Positions 13,178-20,866 of a stretch of 34,695 nucleotides of DNA are shown piece by piece; position 1 is the stretch's first letter, and each line of letters begins with the position of its first letter. The translations under genes and the position numbers were made by a program. This DNA comes from Croceibacterium_A sp035626815 (GTDB lineage: Bacteria > Pseudomonadota > Alphaproteobacteria > Sphingomonadales > Sphingomonadaceae): assembly GCA_035626815.1 (NCBI GenBank), contig DASPMY010000059.1:1-34695 (forward strand), given 5' to 3'. Below the pieces are notes generated by a model that was given only the letters and a program-made list of their open reading frames with translations, was not told where the DNA came from and made no database searches.

Positions 13178-13555
13178 ATGGGCCTGATCCAGGAGCTCGA
13201 GGCCGAGGCCATCGCAGCGTTCAACGACACCAAGACGATTCCCGAATTCCGCCCGGGCGACACGCTGCGCGTCGGCGTGCGCGTGGTCGAAGGCGAGCGC
13301 ACTCGTATCCAGAACTACGAAGGCGTGTGCATCGCCCGCTCGAACCGCGGCATCAACAGCAATTTCACCGTCCGCAAGCTGAGCTTCGGCGAGGGTGTCG
13401 AGCGCGTCTTCCCGCTCTACTCGCCCAACGTCGACAGCATCGAGGTGGTTCGCCGCGGCGTCGTGCGCCGGGCCAAGCTCTATTACCTGCGCGGCCGGAC
13501 CGGCAAGCGCGCCCGCATCGCCGAGCGCAAGCAAACCGTCACCCAGGAGGGCTGA
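13178..13555 (+). CDS. rplS: 50S ribosomal protein L19
   Basis: L19 sits at the 30S-50S interface. The 125-residue product starts MGLIQELEAEAIAAF and contains RPGDTLRVGVRVVEGERTRI, YEGVCIARSNRGINSNFTVR and KLYYLRGRTGKRARI, all typical. ATG 13178 is preceded by AGAGGAA. It follows trmD by 11 bases and is closed by a strong intrinsic terminator at 13590-13622, so it ends the transcript that appears to start at the vapBC promoter or at an internal promoter not seen by eye. Confidence 0.97.
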   Translation: MGLIQELEAEAIAAFNDTKTIPEFRPGDTLRVGVRVVEGERTRIQNYEGVCIARSNRGINSNFTVRKLSFGEGVERVFPLYSPNVDSIEVVRRGVVRRAKLYYLRGRTGKRARIAERKQTVTQEG

Positions 13556-13589
13556 GGCCTTTCCCCGGACGATTGCAGATGTAACAAGT

Positions 13590-13622
13590 GGGGCGCTCCG
13601 GGAGACCGGGGCGCCCCTTTTT
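13590..13622 (+). terminator. Intrinsic terminator after rplS
   Basis: GGGGCGC (13590-13596) pairs with GCGCCCC (13611-13617); the stem continues through a G-U pair and CCGG/CCGG to a GAGA tetraloop (13602-13605), 12 bp in all, followed by five T (13618-13622). It ends only 18 bases before the next gene's start codon. Confidence 0.92.
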
Positions 13623-13640
13623 CGTTTCCGGAGGGTTTCC

Positions 13641-15893
13641 TTGCGATCGCTGTCGTTTCTCGCCGCCGCCGGCGTGCTTGCCATGCTGGCCCACCCCGCT
13701 ATCGCCGCGGCCGAGGACGAGGTGGCGATGCCCGCGACGGATGCCCGGCAGCTGACATTCGAGCGGGTCTACGCCAGCCCCTCGCTCGATGGCCCGGCGC
13801 CGCGTCTTCCCAAGCTGTCGCCGGACGGGCGCTATCTGGCCGTGCTGCGCAATCGCCCGGAGGACCGCGATCGCTACGACTTGTGGGCCTACGACCGCGA
13901 AGGCGGCCAATGGCGGATGCTGGTCGATTCCGAGAAGCTCGGTTCCGGCCGCGAGCTGTCCGAGGCCGAGAAGATGCAGCGCGAGCGGCTGCGGATCGGC
14001 GGGCTCAAGGGCATCGTCGCCTACGACTGGTCGGCCGACGGCCGGTCGATCCTGGTGCCGCTCGAAGGCGATCTCTACCTCGCCGCGCTCGACGGCTCGG
14101 TGAAGCCGCTGACCAGCTCCGCCGAGGGCGAGCTCAATCCGACGCTCAGCGAGAAGGGCGCCTATCTGGCGTTCGTGCGCGACCGGCGGCTGTGGGCCGG
14201 TCCGGTCGGCGGCGAGGCGCGGCCGGTCACGCCCGAGGAAGCCGCCGAGACGGTCCACTGGGGCGAAGCGGAGTTCGTCGCGCAGGAGGAGATGGACCGG
14301 CAGACCGGCTACTGGTGGTCGCCCGACGACCGGCGGATCGCGGTCGAGCGGTTCGACGAGGCGCCGGTCGGCGTCGTCACGCGGGCGGCGATCGGCGCCA
14401 GCGGCACCCAGACCTTCGAGCAGCGCTATCCGGCCGCGGGCACACCCAACGTCGACGTCACGCTGTTCGTGATCGACCCCGACGGCGGCAAACGGGTCGA
14501 AGTCGACCTCGGGCCGGAGCGCGACATCTACCTGACCCGCGTCGACTGGGCGCCCGACGGCCAGACGCTCTACGTCCAGCGCGAGGACCGCGGCCAGACC
14601 CGGCTCGACATGCTGGCGGTGGATCCGGCCACCGGCCAGAGCCGGGTGCTGTTCAGCGAGACCGCCGCCGAGGGCCACTGGATAAACCTCACCGACAACT
14701 ACAAATTCCTCGACGACGGCAGCCTGATCTGGTGGTCGGAGCGCGACGGGTTCGGGCATCTTTATCGTTTCGCCGACGGACGCTGGCGGCAGCTGACCAG
14801 CGGGGCGTGGGTGGTCAAGAGCCTCGACGGGGTCGATCAGGACGCCGGCAGGCTGTACTTCACCGGCACGAAGGACGGCGTGCTCGCGCCGCAGGTCTAT
14901 TCGCTCGACTATCGCCGGCCCGCCGAGCCGCGGCGGCTGACCGAGCCGGGGTTCGCCAACAGCGCGACGATGGACGACAAGGGCAAGACGCTGCTGGTGA
15001 CCCGTTCGTCGGACCGCCAGCCGAAGCAGGTCTATCTCGCCGACGGCGGCGGCCGGCGCCTCGCCTGGGTCGAGGAGAACGCGCTCGACGCGAGCCACCC
15101 GTACGCGCCGTATCTCGCCAGCCATCGACCGGCGCAGTTCGGTACGATCGAAGGGCCGGACGGCTCCGAGCTGCACTGGAAGATGATCACCCCGCCGCTC
15201 GAGCCGGGCAAGCGCTACCCGGTGTTCTTCGATCACTACGGCGGCCCGCACTCGCAGGAGGTCAGCCGGGCCTGGGGCAGCGCGCTCGAGCAGGCGATCG
15301 TCGACAAGGGCTACATCTATTTCGCGATCGACAACCGCGGCAGCGCCAACCGCGGCGTGGCGTTCGAGAAGGCGATCTATCGCGCGATGGGCGGGCCCGA
15401 GGTGGCGGACCAGAAGGCCGGCGCCGAGTACCTCAAGACGCTCGCGTTCGTCGACCCGAAGAAGATCGCCATCTATGGCTGGTCCTACGGCGGATACATG
15501 ACGATGAAGCAGCTCGAGGCCGACCCGGGTTTCTATGCCGCGGGCGTCGCCGTCGCCCCGGTCGCACGCTGGGAGCTCTACGACACGTTCTACACCGAGC
15601 GCTACATGGGCCGCCCGCAAACCGACGCGGCGGCCTATGCCAAGGCCTCGACGGTCGCGGACGCCACGCGGATCGCCGATCCGCTGCTGCTGATCCACGG
15701 CATGTCGGACGACAACGTGGTGTTCAGCAACAGCACCGAGATCATCGCCGCGCTGCAACAGGGCAACGTGCCGTTCGAGATGATGCTCTATCCAGGGGCC
15801 ACGCACAGCATCTCGGGCGCGAGCCTGAAGACGCATCTCTACGAATCGATCTTCCGTTTCCTCGCGGCGCACGGGGTGACGCCGCCGGAGTGA
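13641..15893 (+). CDS. Exported S9 family peptidase, dipeptidyl-peptidase IV type
   Basis: A serine peptidase predicted to act outside the inner membrane, removing dipeptides (often Xaa-Pro) from peptides. The 750-residue product has an N-terminal signal peptide (SLSFLAAAGVLAMLAHPAIA), a DPP4-type beta-propeller with ILVPLEGDLYLAALDG and the EEMDRQTGYWWSPDDRRIA segment carrying the substrate-binding Glu pair, and a C-terminal hydrolase domain. The catalytic triad is visible: Ser615 in GWSYGG, Asp690 in HGMSDDNVVF, His722 in YPGATHSIS. TTG 13641 is chosen since GGAGGG (13630-13635) is five bases upstream and the signal peptide follows; ATG 13683 would cut the signal. It begins immediately after the rplS terminator. 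Confidence 0.9.
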   Translation: MRSLSFLAAAGVLAMLAHPAIAAAEDEVAMPATDARQLTFERVYASPSLDGPAPRLPKLSPDGRYLAVLRNRPEDRDRYDLWAYDREGGQWRMLVDSEKLGSGRELSEAEKMQRERLRIGGLKGIVAYDWSADGRSILVPLEGDLYLAALDGSVKPLTSSAEGELNPTLSEKGAYLAFVRDRRLWAGPVGGEARPVTPEEAAETVHWGEAEFVAQEEMDRQTGYWWSPDDRRIAVERFDEAPVGVVTRAAIGASGTQTFEQRYPAAGTPNVDVTLFVIDPDGGKRVEVDLGPERDIYLTRVDWAPDGQTLYVQREDRGQTRLDMLAVDPATGQSRVLFSETAAEGHWINLTDNYKFLDDGSLIWWSERDGFGHLYRFADGRWRQLTSGAWVVKSLDGVDQDAGRLYFTGTKDGVLAPQVYSLDYRRPAEPRRLTEPGFANSATMDDKGKTLLVTRSSDRQPKQVYLADGGGRRLAWVEENALDASHPYAPYLASHRPAQFGTIEGPDGSELHWKMITPPLEPGKRYPVFFDHYGGPHSQEVSRAWGSALEQAIVDKGYIYFAIDNRGSANRGVAFEKAIYRAMGGPEVADQKAGAEYLKTLAFVDPKKIAIYGWSYGGYMTMKQLEADPGFYAAGVAVAPVARWELYDTFYTERYMGRPQTDAAAYAKASTVADATRIADPLLLIHGMSDDNVVFSNSTEIIAALQQGNVPFEMMLYPGATHSISGASLKTHLYESIFRFLAAHGVTPPE

Positions 15894-15894
15894 A

Positions 15895-15913
15895 AGCCGG
15901 GCTTGCCCCGGCT
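15895..15913 (+). terminator. Terminator-like hairpin after the S9 peptidase gene
   Basis: AGCCGGG (15895-15901), loop CTTGC, CCCGGCT (15907-15913): a perfect 7-bp stem directly after the stop codon. Only a weak T-containing stretch (catttgtgcattg) follows, so termination may be partial. Confidence 0.45.
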
Positions 15914-15985
15914 CACGCATTTGTGCATTGCCCCGCGCCCGGCGCGCGCTAGGGCGGCGGCGCAGTGCAGTCGGCGGAGCGAATG

Positions 15986-17011
15986 ATGGGTTACCGGGTG
16001 GCGGTCGTCGGGGCGACGGGGAACGTCGGGCGCGAGATGCTCGCGATCCTCGCCGAGCGCGAGTTTCCGATGGACGAGGTGGCGGCGGTCGCCAGCTCGC
16101 GCTCTCAAGGCGTGGAAGTCGAGGTCGGCGACAGCGGCAAGACCGTCAAGTGCCAGAGCCTCGAGCACTTCGACTTCGCCGGGTGGGACATCGCGCTGTT
16201 CGCCGCGGGCTCGGGCCCGACCAAGGAATATGCCCCCAAGGCCGCCGCGGCGGGCTGCGTGGTGATCGACAACTCGTCGCTCTACCGCATGGACCCCGAC
16301 GTGCCGCTGGTCGTGCCCGAGGTGAACCCCGACGCGATCGACGGCTATAAGGCCCGCAACATCATCGCCAACCCGAACTGCTCGACCGCGCAGATGGTCG
16401 TGGCGCTCAAGCCGCTGCACGACGCGGCGACGATCAAGCGCGTCGTGGTCTCGACCTACCAGTCGGTCTCGGGCGCCGGGAAAGCCGGCATGGACGAGCT
16501 GTTCGAGCAGAGCCGCAACATCTTCGTCGGCGATCCCGCCGTGCCGAGCAAGTTCACCAAGCAGATCGCCTTCAACGTGATCCCGCACATCGACGTGTTC
16601 CTCGACGACGGCTCGACCAAGGAAGAATGGAAGATGGTGGTCGAGACCAAGAAGATCCTCGACCCCAAAATCAAGGTCAACGCCACGTGCGTGCGCGTGC
16701 CGGTGTTCGTCGGCCATTCCGAGGCGATCAACATCGAGTTCGAGAACGAGATCAGCGCAACCGAGGCGCAGGACATCCTGCGCGAGGCGCCAGGGGTGAT
16801 GCTCGTCGACAAGCGCGAGGACGGCGGCTACGTCACCCCGATCGAGTGCGCCGGCGACGGCGCGACCTACGTCAGCCGCGTGCGCGAGGACCCGACGGTC
16901 GACAATGGCCTGACCATCTGGTGCGTCAGCGACAACCTGCGCAAGGGCGCCGCGCTCAACGCGGTGCAGATCGCCGAGCTGCTCGGGCGGCGGCACCTCA
17001 AGAAGGGCTGA
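15986..17011 (+). CDS. asd: Aspartate-semialdehyde dehydrogenase
   Basis: Reduces aspartyl phosphate to aspartate semialdehyde with NADPH, feeding lysine, diaminopimelate, threonine and methionine synthesis. The 341-residue product opens with the Rossmann motif MGYRVAVVGATGNVGREML and has the nucleophile Cys132 in ANPNCSTAQMV, VSTYQSVSGAGKAGMDEL, and the catalytic His segment RVPVFVGHSEA. ATG 15986 is preferred over ATG 15983 and GTG 15965 because GGAG (15976-15979) is then six bases away. It is a single gene between the S9 peptidase and a toxin-antitoxin pair whose -35 box starts six bases after its stop. Confidence 0.95.
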   Translation: MGYRVAVVGATGNVGREMLAILAEREFPMDEVAAVASSRSQGVEVEVGDSGKTVKCQSLEHFDFAGWDIALFAAGSGPTKEYAPKAAAAGCVVIDNSSLYRMDPDVPLVVPEVNPDAIDGYKARNIIANPNCSTAQMVVALKPLHDAATIKRVVVSTYQSVSGAGKAGMDELFEQSRNIFVGDPAVPSKFTKQIAFNVIPHIDVFLDDGSTKEEWKMVVETKKILDPKIKVNATCVRVPVFVGHSEAINIEFENEISATEAQDILREAPGVMLVDKREDGGYVTPIECAGDGATYVSRVREDPTVDNGLTIWCVSDNLRKGAALNAVQIAELLGRRHLKKG

Positions 17012-17016
17012 CCTCC

Positions 17017-17045
17017 TTGCGGCAATGATAGCATTATGCTATCAC
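17017..17045 (+). promoter_or_regulatory. Promoter of the FitAB-like pair, predicted leaderless
   Basis: TTGCGG (17017-17022), a 17-base spacer, TATCAC (17040-17045). The predicted start, about seven bases on, falls at 17052-17053, the first base of the antitoxin ATG. No ribosome-binding site precedes that ATG, consistent with a leaderless mRNA. Confidence 0.5.
17026..17044. promoter_or_regulatory. Operator palindrome of the FitAB-like pair
   Basis: TGATAGCAT, one T, ATGCTATCA: a perfect 19-bp dyad over the spacer and -10 of the promoter. The half-sites TGATAGCA and TGCTATCA are the same octamers I recall for the gonococcal FitAB operator, though there they are further apart and in the opposite order. 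Confidence 0.75.
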
Positions 17046-17052
17046 GATTGGC

Positions 17053-17307
17053 ATGGGACAAATGCTTGTACGGCAACTCGATGACGTCAAGCTCGCGCGG
17101 CTGAAGGCGCGCGCCAAGGAACAGCGGACGTCGGTGGAAGCTCTGGCGCGTGAGGCGATTCATCAAGCCGCGGGAGGATTTTCGGCCGAGGAGAAGCTGG
17201 CCTTGGTTCGGCAGATGCAAGAAGCGACGGCACGAGCCAAGATTCCCGGTGCCGAGCAGACGCCGGGCTGGAAACTCATTCGCGAAGACCGAGATCGTGA
17301 TCATTGA
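17053..17307 (+). CDS. FitA-like ribbon-helix-helix antitoxin
   Basis: An 84-residue antitoxin. The N-terminus MGQMLVRQLDDVKLARLKAR, followed by AKEQRTSVEALAREAIHQA, is a typical ribbon-helix-helix domain of the FitA/VapB type that binds DNA as a dimer. The C-terminal half (about 46-84) is charged and should bind the toxin. ATG 17053 starts at or next to the predicted transcription start, with no ribosome site. The gene overlaps the toxin start by 11 bases. Base composition is lower in GC than flanking housekeeping genes, suggesting horizontal acquisition. The partner and operator support the call strongly. Confidence 0.88.
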   Translation: MGQMLVRQLDDVKLARLKARAKEQRTSVEALAREAIHQAAGGFSAEEKLALVRQMQEATARAKIPGAEQTPGWKLIREDRDRDH

Positions 17308-17689
17308 CGCCAGTGTTGGCGTGAAATGGCTGATCGTGGAGGAGCTCACGGATCGGGCGAACGCCCTGGTCGGTGACGATATGTCGGTCCCTGCGCTGTT
17401 TTACTCGGAAGTCGCCAATGCAATCTGCAAGAAGGCCCGGCGCGGCGAGCTGGAGCTCGAGCCAGTCGTGGAACAGCTTCCGAAGCTGCGACTGATCACG
17501 ACAACGATCGATGACGCATCCTTTGCCGCGCGAGCGCTGACGCTGGCGCACGAACTCGATCATCCGGTATACGACTGCGTGTATCTGGCGATTGCAGAAG
17601 CGCGCGAGGAGTTGTTGGTCACGGCGGACGTCAAGTTCCTGCGCAAAGTGTCGGGAACCTCGTACGCTCCGCTCGTAAGGCCGCTCTAG
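17297..17689 (+). CDS. PIN-domain toxin, FitB/VapC type
   Basis: A 130-residue PIN-domain protein, predicted RNase toxin. Acidic residues are in the expected places: Asp in VIIDASVGVKW at the start, Glu in FYSEVANAICKKA, Asp in HPVYDCVYLAIAE, and Asp in LLVTADVKFLRKV. GTG 17297 gives the canonical VIIDASV beginning and overlaps the antitoxin stop region by 11 bases; upstream codons of the same frame belong to the antitoxin coding sequence. Its stop shares the tetranucleotide CTAG (17686-17689) with the convergent MFS gene. It is different in sequence from the VapC at 11717 and probably an independent acquisition. Confidence 0.87.
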   Translation: MIIDASVGVKWLIVEELTDRANALVGDDMSVPALFYSEVANAICKKARRGELELEPVVEQLPKLRLITTTIDDASFAARALTLAHELDHPVYDCVYLAIAEAREELLVTADVKFLRKVSGTSYAPLVRPL

Positions 17690-19260
17690 TTCCGCGCCGC
17701 CGCCGGTATCCGGCTGCGGCGCATGACCAGCACCAGCGGCACCGACGCCAGGCTGAGCCACATCATCAGCCAGTAGTCGTCGATATAGGCGACCATCGCC
17801 GCCTGGCGGGTGACCATCAGGTCGAGCATGCCGAGCCCGGCCTCGCCGTATTGCTGGAAGCGCTCGAGCGACGACAGGTCGAGCATCGCCGTCAGGCTCG
17901 GGGTGATGTGGCCGGCGAGGTCGCTGTGGCTGGTCTGCGTGTTGCGCGAGAGCAGCGTCATCATCACCGAGATGCCGATCGACGAGCCGACCGAGCGGGT
18001 CAGGTTGAGCAGGCTCGAGCCGTCGGTGCGCAGCTGCGGCGGCAGCGTGGCGAAGGCGCTGGCGTTGAGCGGGATGAACACCAGGCCGATGCCGAGCCCC
18101 TGGATCAGCCCCGACATGACGATGTGGTAGCGGTCGACCTCGAGCGACCAGCCGGCCATCTGGTACAGCGACCACGCGCCGATCAGGAACCCGAGCGAGA
18201 CCATCCACCGCGCGTCGACCCCTCGGCGCATCAGCAGGCCGGACAGCTGCATCGAGATCAGCACGCCGACCCCGCGCGGCATCAGCACCATGCCGGTGTC
18301 GATCACGTCGTACCCGAACAGCCCCTGCAGCATCGGCGGCAGCAGCGCCATGGTGGCGAACATGACCACGCCGATGACCAGCATGAACAGCAGCGAGACG
18401 ACGAAGTTGACGTTGGCGAACAAGTGCCGGTCGAACAGCGGCTGGCGCGCGGTGACGAAGTGGATCACCGCGGCCCACGCTGTCGAGAGGATCAGGAAGG
18501 CGTAGACCCACGTCTCCAGCGAGGCGAACCAGTCGAGCCCGGTGCCGCGGTCGAGCAGCAGCTGCAGGCAGCTGAGGCAGATCGCGATCATCGCAAAGCC
18601 GAACAGGTCGAAGCGCCGCCTGACGATCGCGCGCGACGGCAGCTCGGCCAGCAGGATCGCCAGGCACACCGCGCCGACCGGCACGTTGACGTAGAACACC
18701 CAGCGCCAGCTCCAGTTCTCGGTGATCCACCCGCCGAGCACCGGGCCGAGGATCGGGCCGATCATCACCCCCATGCCCCACAGTGCGAGGATCGCGGACT
18801 GCTTGCTCGGCTTGGTCGTGTCGAGCATGGCCGCCTGGCTGAGCGGCGCGATGAAGGCGCCGGCGACGCCCTGGATGGCGCGGAAGATGACCATCTCCTC
18901 AAGGTTCTGCGCCATGCCGCACAGCATCGAGGCGACCACGAAACCGGCGACCGACCAGACGAACAGCCGGCGCGAGCCGATCCGGTCGGCCAGCCAGCCG
19001 GTGATCGGCATCGCCACCGCCGAAGCGATGATGTAGCTGGTCAGCACCCAGCTGATCGTGTCGGGCGTGGCGCTGAGCGTCGACTGCATGTGCGGGATCG
19101 CCACGTTGGCGATGGTGATGTCGAGCACTTGCAGCAGGGTCGCGGCCATCACCCCGACGATCAGCAGCAGGTGGTTCTCGACCGGCAGCTGGGCGACGTC
19201 CTCGATCGGCGCTGGCGTCGGGCGCGCCGCTCCGCCGCGACCCGACGCGGCGGTTGCCAT
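17686..19260 (-). CDS. emrB: DHA2-family MFS multidrug exporter, EmrB-like
   Basis: A 524-residue inner-membrane proton-driven exporter with about 14 hydrophobic helices. The first helix contains LLQVLDITIANVAIPHMQ, with the Asp typical of EmrB/QacA transporters; motif A appears as GWLADRIGSRRLF and motif C as GPILGPVLGGWITE. It works with the membrane-fusion protein encoded immediately upstream (three bases between the genes) and probably a TolC-like outer-membrane factor to move hydrophobic compounds out of the cell. ATG 19260 precedes an Ala/Pro-rich cytoplasmic N-terminus. No dedicated regulator is adjacent. Substrate cannot be read from the sequence. Confidence 0.92.
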   Translation of the reverse strand: MATAASGRGGAARPTPAPIEDVAQLPVENHLLLIVGVMAATLLQVLDITIANVAIPHMQSTLSATPDTISWVLTSYIIASAVAMPITGWLADRIGSRRLFVWSVAGFVVASMLCGMAQNLEEMVIFRAIQGVAGAFIAPLSQAAMLDTTKPSKQSAILALWGMGVMIGPILGPVLGGWITENWSWRWVFYVNVPVGAVCLAILLAELPSRAIVRRRFDLFGFAMIAICLSCLQLLLDRGTGLDWFASLETWVYAFLILSTAWAAVIHFVTARQPLFDRHLFANVNFVVSLLFMLVIGVVMFATMALLPPMLQGLFGYDVIDTGMVLMPRGVGVLISMQLSGLLMRRGVDARWMVSLGFLIGAWSLYQMAGWSLEVDRYHIVMSGLIQGLGIGLVFIPLNASAFATLPPQLRTDGSSLLNLTRSVGSSIGISVMMTLLSRNTQTSHSDLAGHITPSLTAMLDLSSLERFQQYGEAGLGMLDLMVTRQAAMVAYIDDYWLMMWLSLASVPLVLVMRRSRIPAAARN

Positions 19261-19263
19261 GGC

Positions 19264-20325
19264 CTAGCGCTCCCGGCCGTCGGTGAAGACGGTGACGTCG
19301 GTCGACAGGCCGGCGATCAGCGGTCGCGGGCTGCGCTCGTCGAGCTGGATCCTCACCGGCACGCGCTGGGTCACCTTGACCCAGTTCCCGGTCGCGTTCT
19401 GCGCTGGGAGGACCGAGAATTCGGCCCCGGTGCCCGCGCCGATCGAGGCGACGTGGCCTTTCAGCGTGAGGCCGGGATAGGCGTCGAACTCCAGCTCTGC
19501 CGGTTGACCGACGCGCATCTCGTCGAGGTCGGTCTCCTTGAAGTTGGCCTCGACGTACGAGCTGGTGTCGGCGACGATGGTCAGCATCGGCAGGCTGGTG
19601 ACCGCCTGCTGGCCGAGCTGCAATCTGTCGGCCTGGGCCACCCGGCCGGAGATCGGCGCGCGAATCTCGGTCCGGCGCAGCGCCAGCTCGGCTTCGGCCT
19701 TGCGCGCCTTGGCCGCGGCGACTTGCGGGTTCTCGCCCGGGACCGCCGGCCCCTCGGCCAGCCGGGCGCGCGCCTCCTGCTGGTCGGCTTGCGCCAGGCG
19801 CAAGTGCTCGCGCGCCTGGGCGACCGCGTGCTGGGCCGCCTCGTAGTCCGCCTTGGTGGTGAAGCCGCGCCGCCACAGCGCCTCCTGGCGGGCGAGCGTC
19901 GCCTGGGCGAAGGCGATGTCCTCGCGCGCCGCGGCGATGTCGGCCCCGGTCAGCTCGCTGGCATTGGCCAGCGCGGTGACGTTGGCCTGCGCGGTGGCGA
20001 TGGCGGCGTCGGCCTCGGCAATCTGCAGCCGGTAGGGCTCGGGATCGATGCGGAACAGCACGTCGCCGGCCTTGACCAGCTGGCCTTCGCGCACGCGCAC
20101 GTCGACCACCTTGCCGACGATCTCGGCGCTGACGCCGACCTTGTCCTGCTTGAGATAGGCGTTGTCGGTGGCGACCTTGCCCTGCAGGCCCTGCCAATAG
20201 ACGAAGCCGCCGACTAGGAGGACCGCCGGCAATGCCAGCATCAGCGCCAGCCGTCCCCAGCGCCGCCGAGCCGGGGCGGGGGCGAGCGCCTCGTCCGAGG
20301 CTATCTGTGGGTCGGCATCGGCCAT
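19264..20325 (-). CDS. emrA: EmrA-like membrane-fusion (HlyD family) protein
   Basis: A periplasmic adaptor joining EmrB to an outer-membrane channel. The 353-residue product has one N-terminal anchor (about 23-40, LALMLALPAVLLVGGFVYW), the first lipoyl half-motif GKVATDNAYLKQDKVGVSAE, a long Ala-rich coiled-coil hairpin (about 90-200), the second half-motif IRAPISGRVAQADRLQLGQ and a beta-barrel ending in SPRPLIAGLSTDVTVF. ATG 20325 is preferred to the longer TTG frame from 20364, since its product starts with a typical hydrophilic MADADPQ segment; neither has a good ribosome site. It is the first gene of the two-gene emrAB operon, divergent from the GFA gene. Confidence 0.92.
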   Translation of the reverse strand: MADADPQIASDEALAPAPARRRWGRLALMLALPAVLLVGGFVYWQGLQGKVATDNAYLKQDKVGVSAEIVGKVVDVRVREGQLVKAGDVLFRIDPEPYRLQIAEADAAIATAQANVTALANASELTGADIAAAREDIAFAQATLARQEALWRRGFTTKADYEAAQHAVAQAREHLRLAQADQQEARARLAEGPAVPGENPQVAAAKARKAEAELALRRTEIRAPISGRVAQADRLQLGQQAVTSLPMLTIVADTSSYVEANFKETDLDEMRVGQPAELEFDAYPGLTLKGHVASIGAGTGAEFSVLPAQNATGNWVKVTQRVPVRIQLDERSPRPLIAGLSTDVTVFTDGRER

Positions 20326-20425
20326 CGGGACATCGGGCTCGCGGGTCGCTATGCTCCAGCCCAATAGGCGAGCGGGCGGGACTGGACAACGGAGTCAGCA
20401 GTTTACCTGAGGAAGGATGCCGAGG

Positions 20426-20866
20426 ATGCGCGAGATGACCGGGGGCTGCCAGTGCGGGCGGGTGCGCTACACCGCGCAAGTGGCCGACGACGAGGCCTAT
20501 CTGTGTCACTGCCGGATGTGCCAGCGCGCGACCGGCGGGGTGTCGATCGCGTTCAAGAACCTCGCCCGGGCCGACATCGCGTGGCAGCACGAGCCCGAAT
20601 GGTATTCATCCTCGCCGGTGGCGAGGCGGCCGTTCTGCCGCGAATGCGGCACGCCGCTCGGCTTCGCCTTCAACTCCAGCGAGCGGATGGACCTCACGGT
20701 CGGCACGTTCGACGATCCCACCGCGTTCTATCCCACCGCCAACTTCGGCATCGAAAGCAAGCATGCCGCGTGGGAGGACACCAGCCACCTGCCGGGCCAC
20801 AAGGTGGTGGAGACCGCGAGCGTCATCCAGCGCTGGCAGGAGGCCGGGCTCGAGGTGCCCGAGTGA
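20426..20866 (+). CDS. GFA (glutathione-dependent formaldehyde-activating-like) family protein
   Basis: A 146-residue zinc protein of the GFA/CENP-V fold. Zinc-ligand cysteines are visible in GGCQCGRVRY, in LCHCRMCQRATGG, and in FCRECGTPLGFAF, the standard three clusters. Most bacterial members have no proven activity, and the link to formaldehyde is weak. ATG 20426 is chosen because GGAAGG (20411-20416) lies nine bases upstream; ATG 20417 directly abuts that site. Its stop overlaps the GTG start of the hydrolase gene (GTGA), so the two are probably co-translated. Function in this pair is unknown. Confidence 0.87.
   Translation: MREMTGGCQCGRVRYTAQVADDEAYLCHCRMCQRATGGVSIAFKNLARADIAWQHEPEWYSSSPVARRPFCRECGTPLGFAFNSSERMDLTVGTFDDPTAFYPTANFGIESKHAAWEDTSHLPGHKVVETASVIQRWQEAGLEVPE

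Noticed and set aside
13539..15920. 793-codon minus-strand frame opposite the S9 peptidase
   Set aside because: A classic high-GC antisense shadow; the plus strand has a signal peptide and a full catalytic triad.
17851..20217. 788-codon plus-strand frame opposite emrAB
   Set aside because: Asp/Arg/His/Gln-rich shadow of the EmrA and EmrB genes, without its own start signals.
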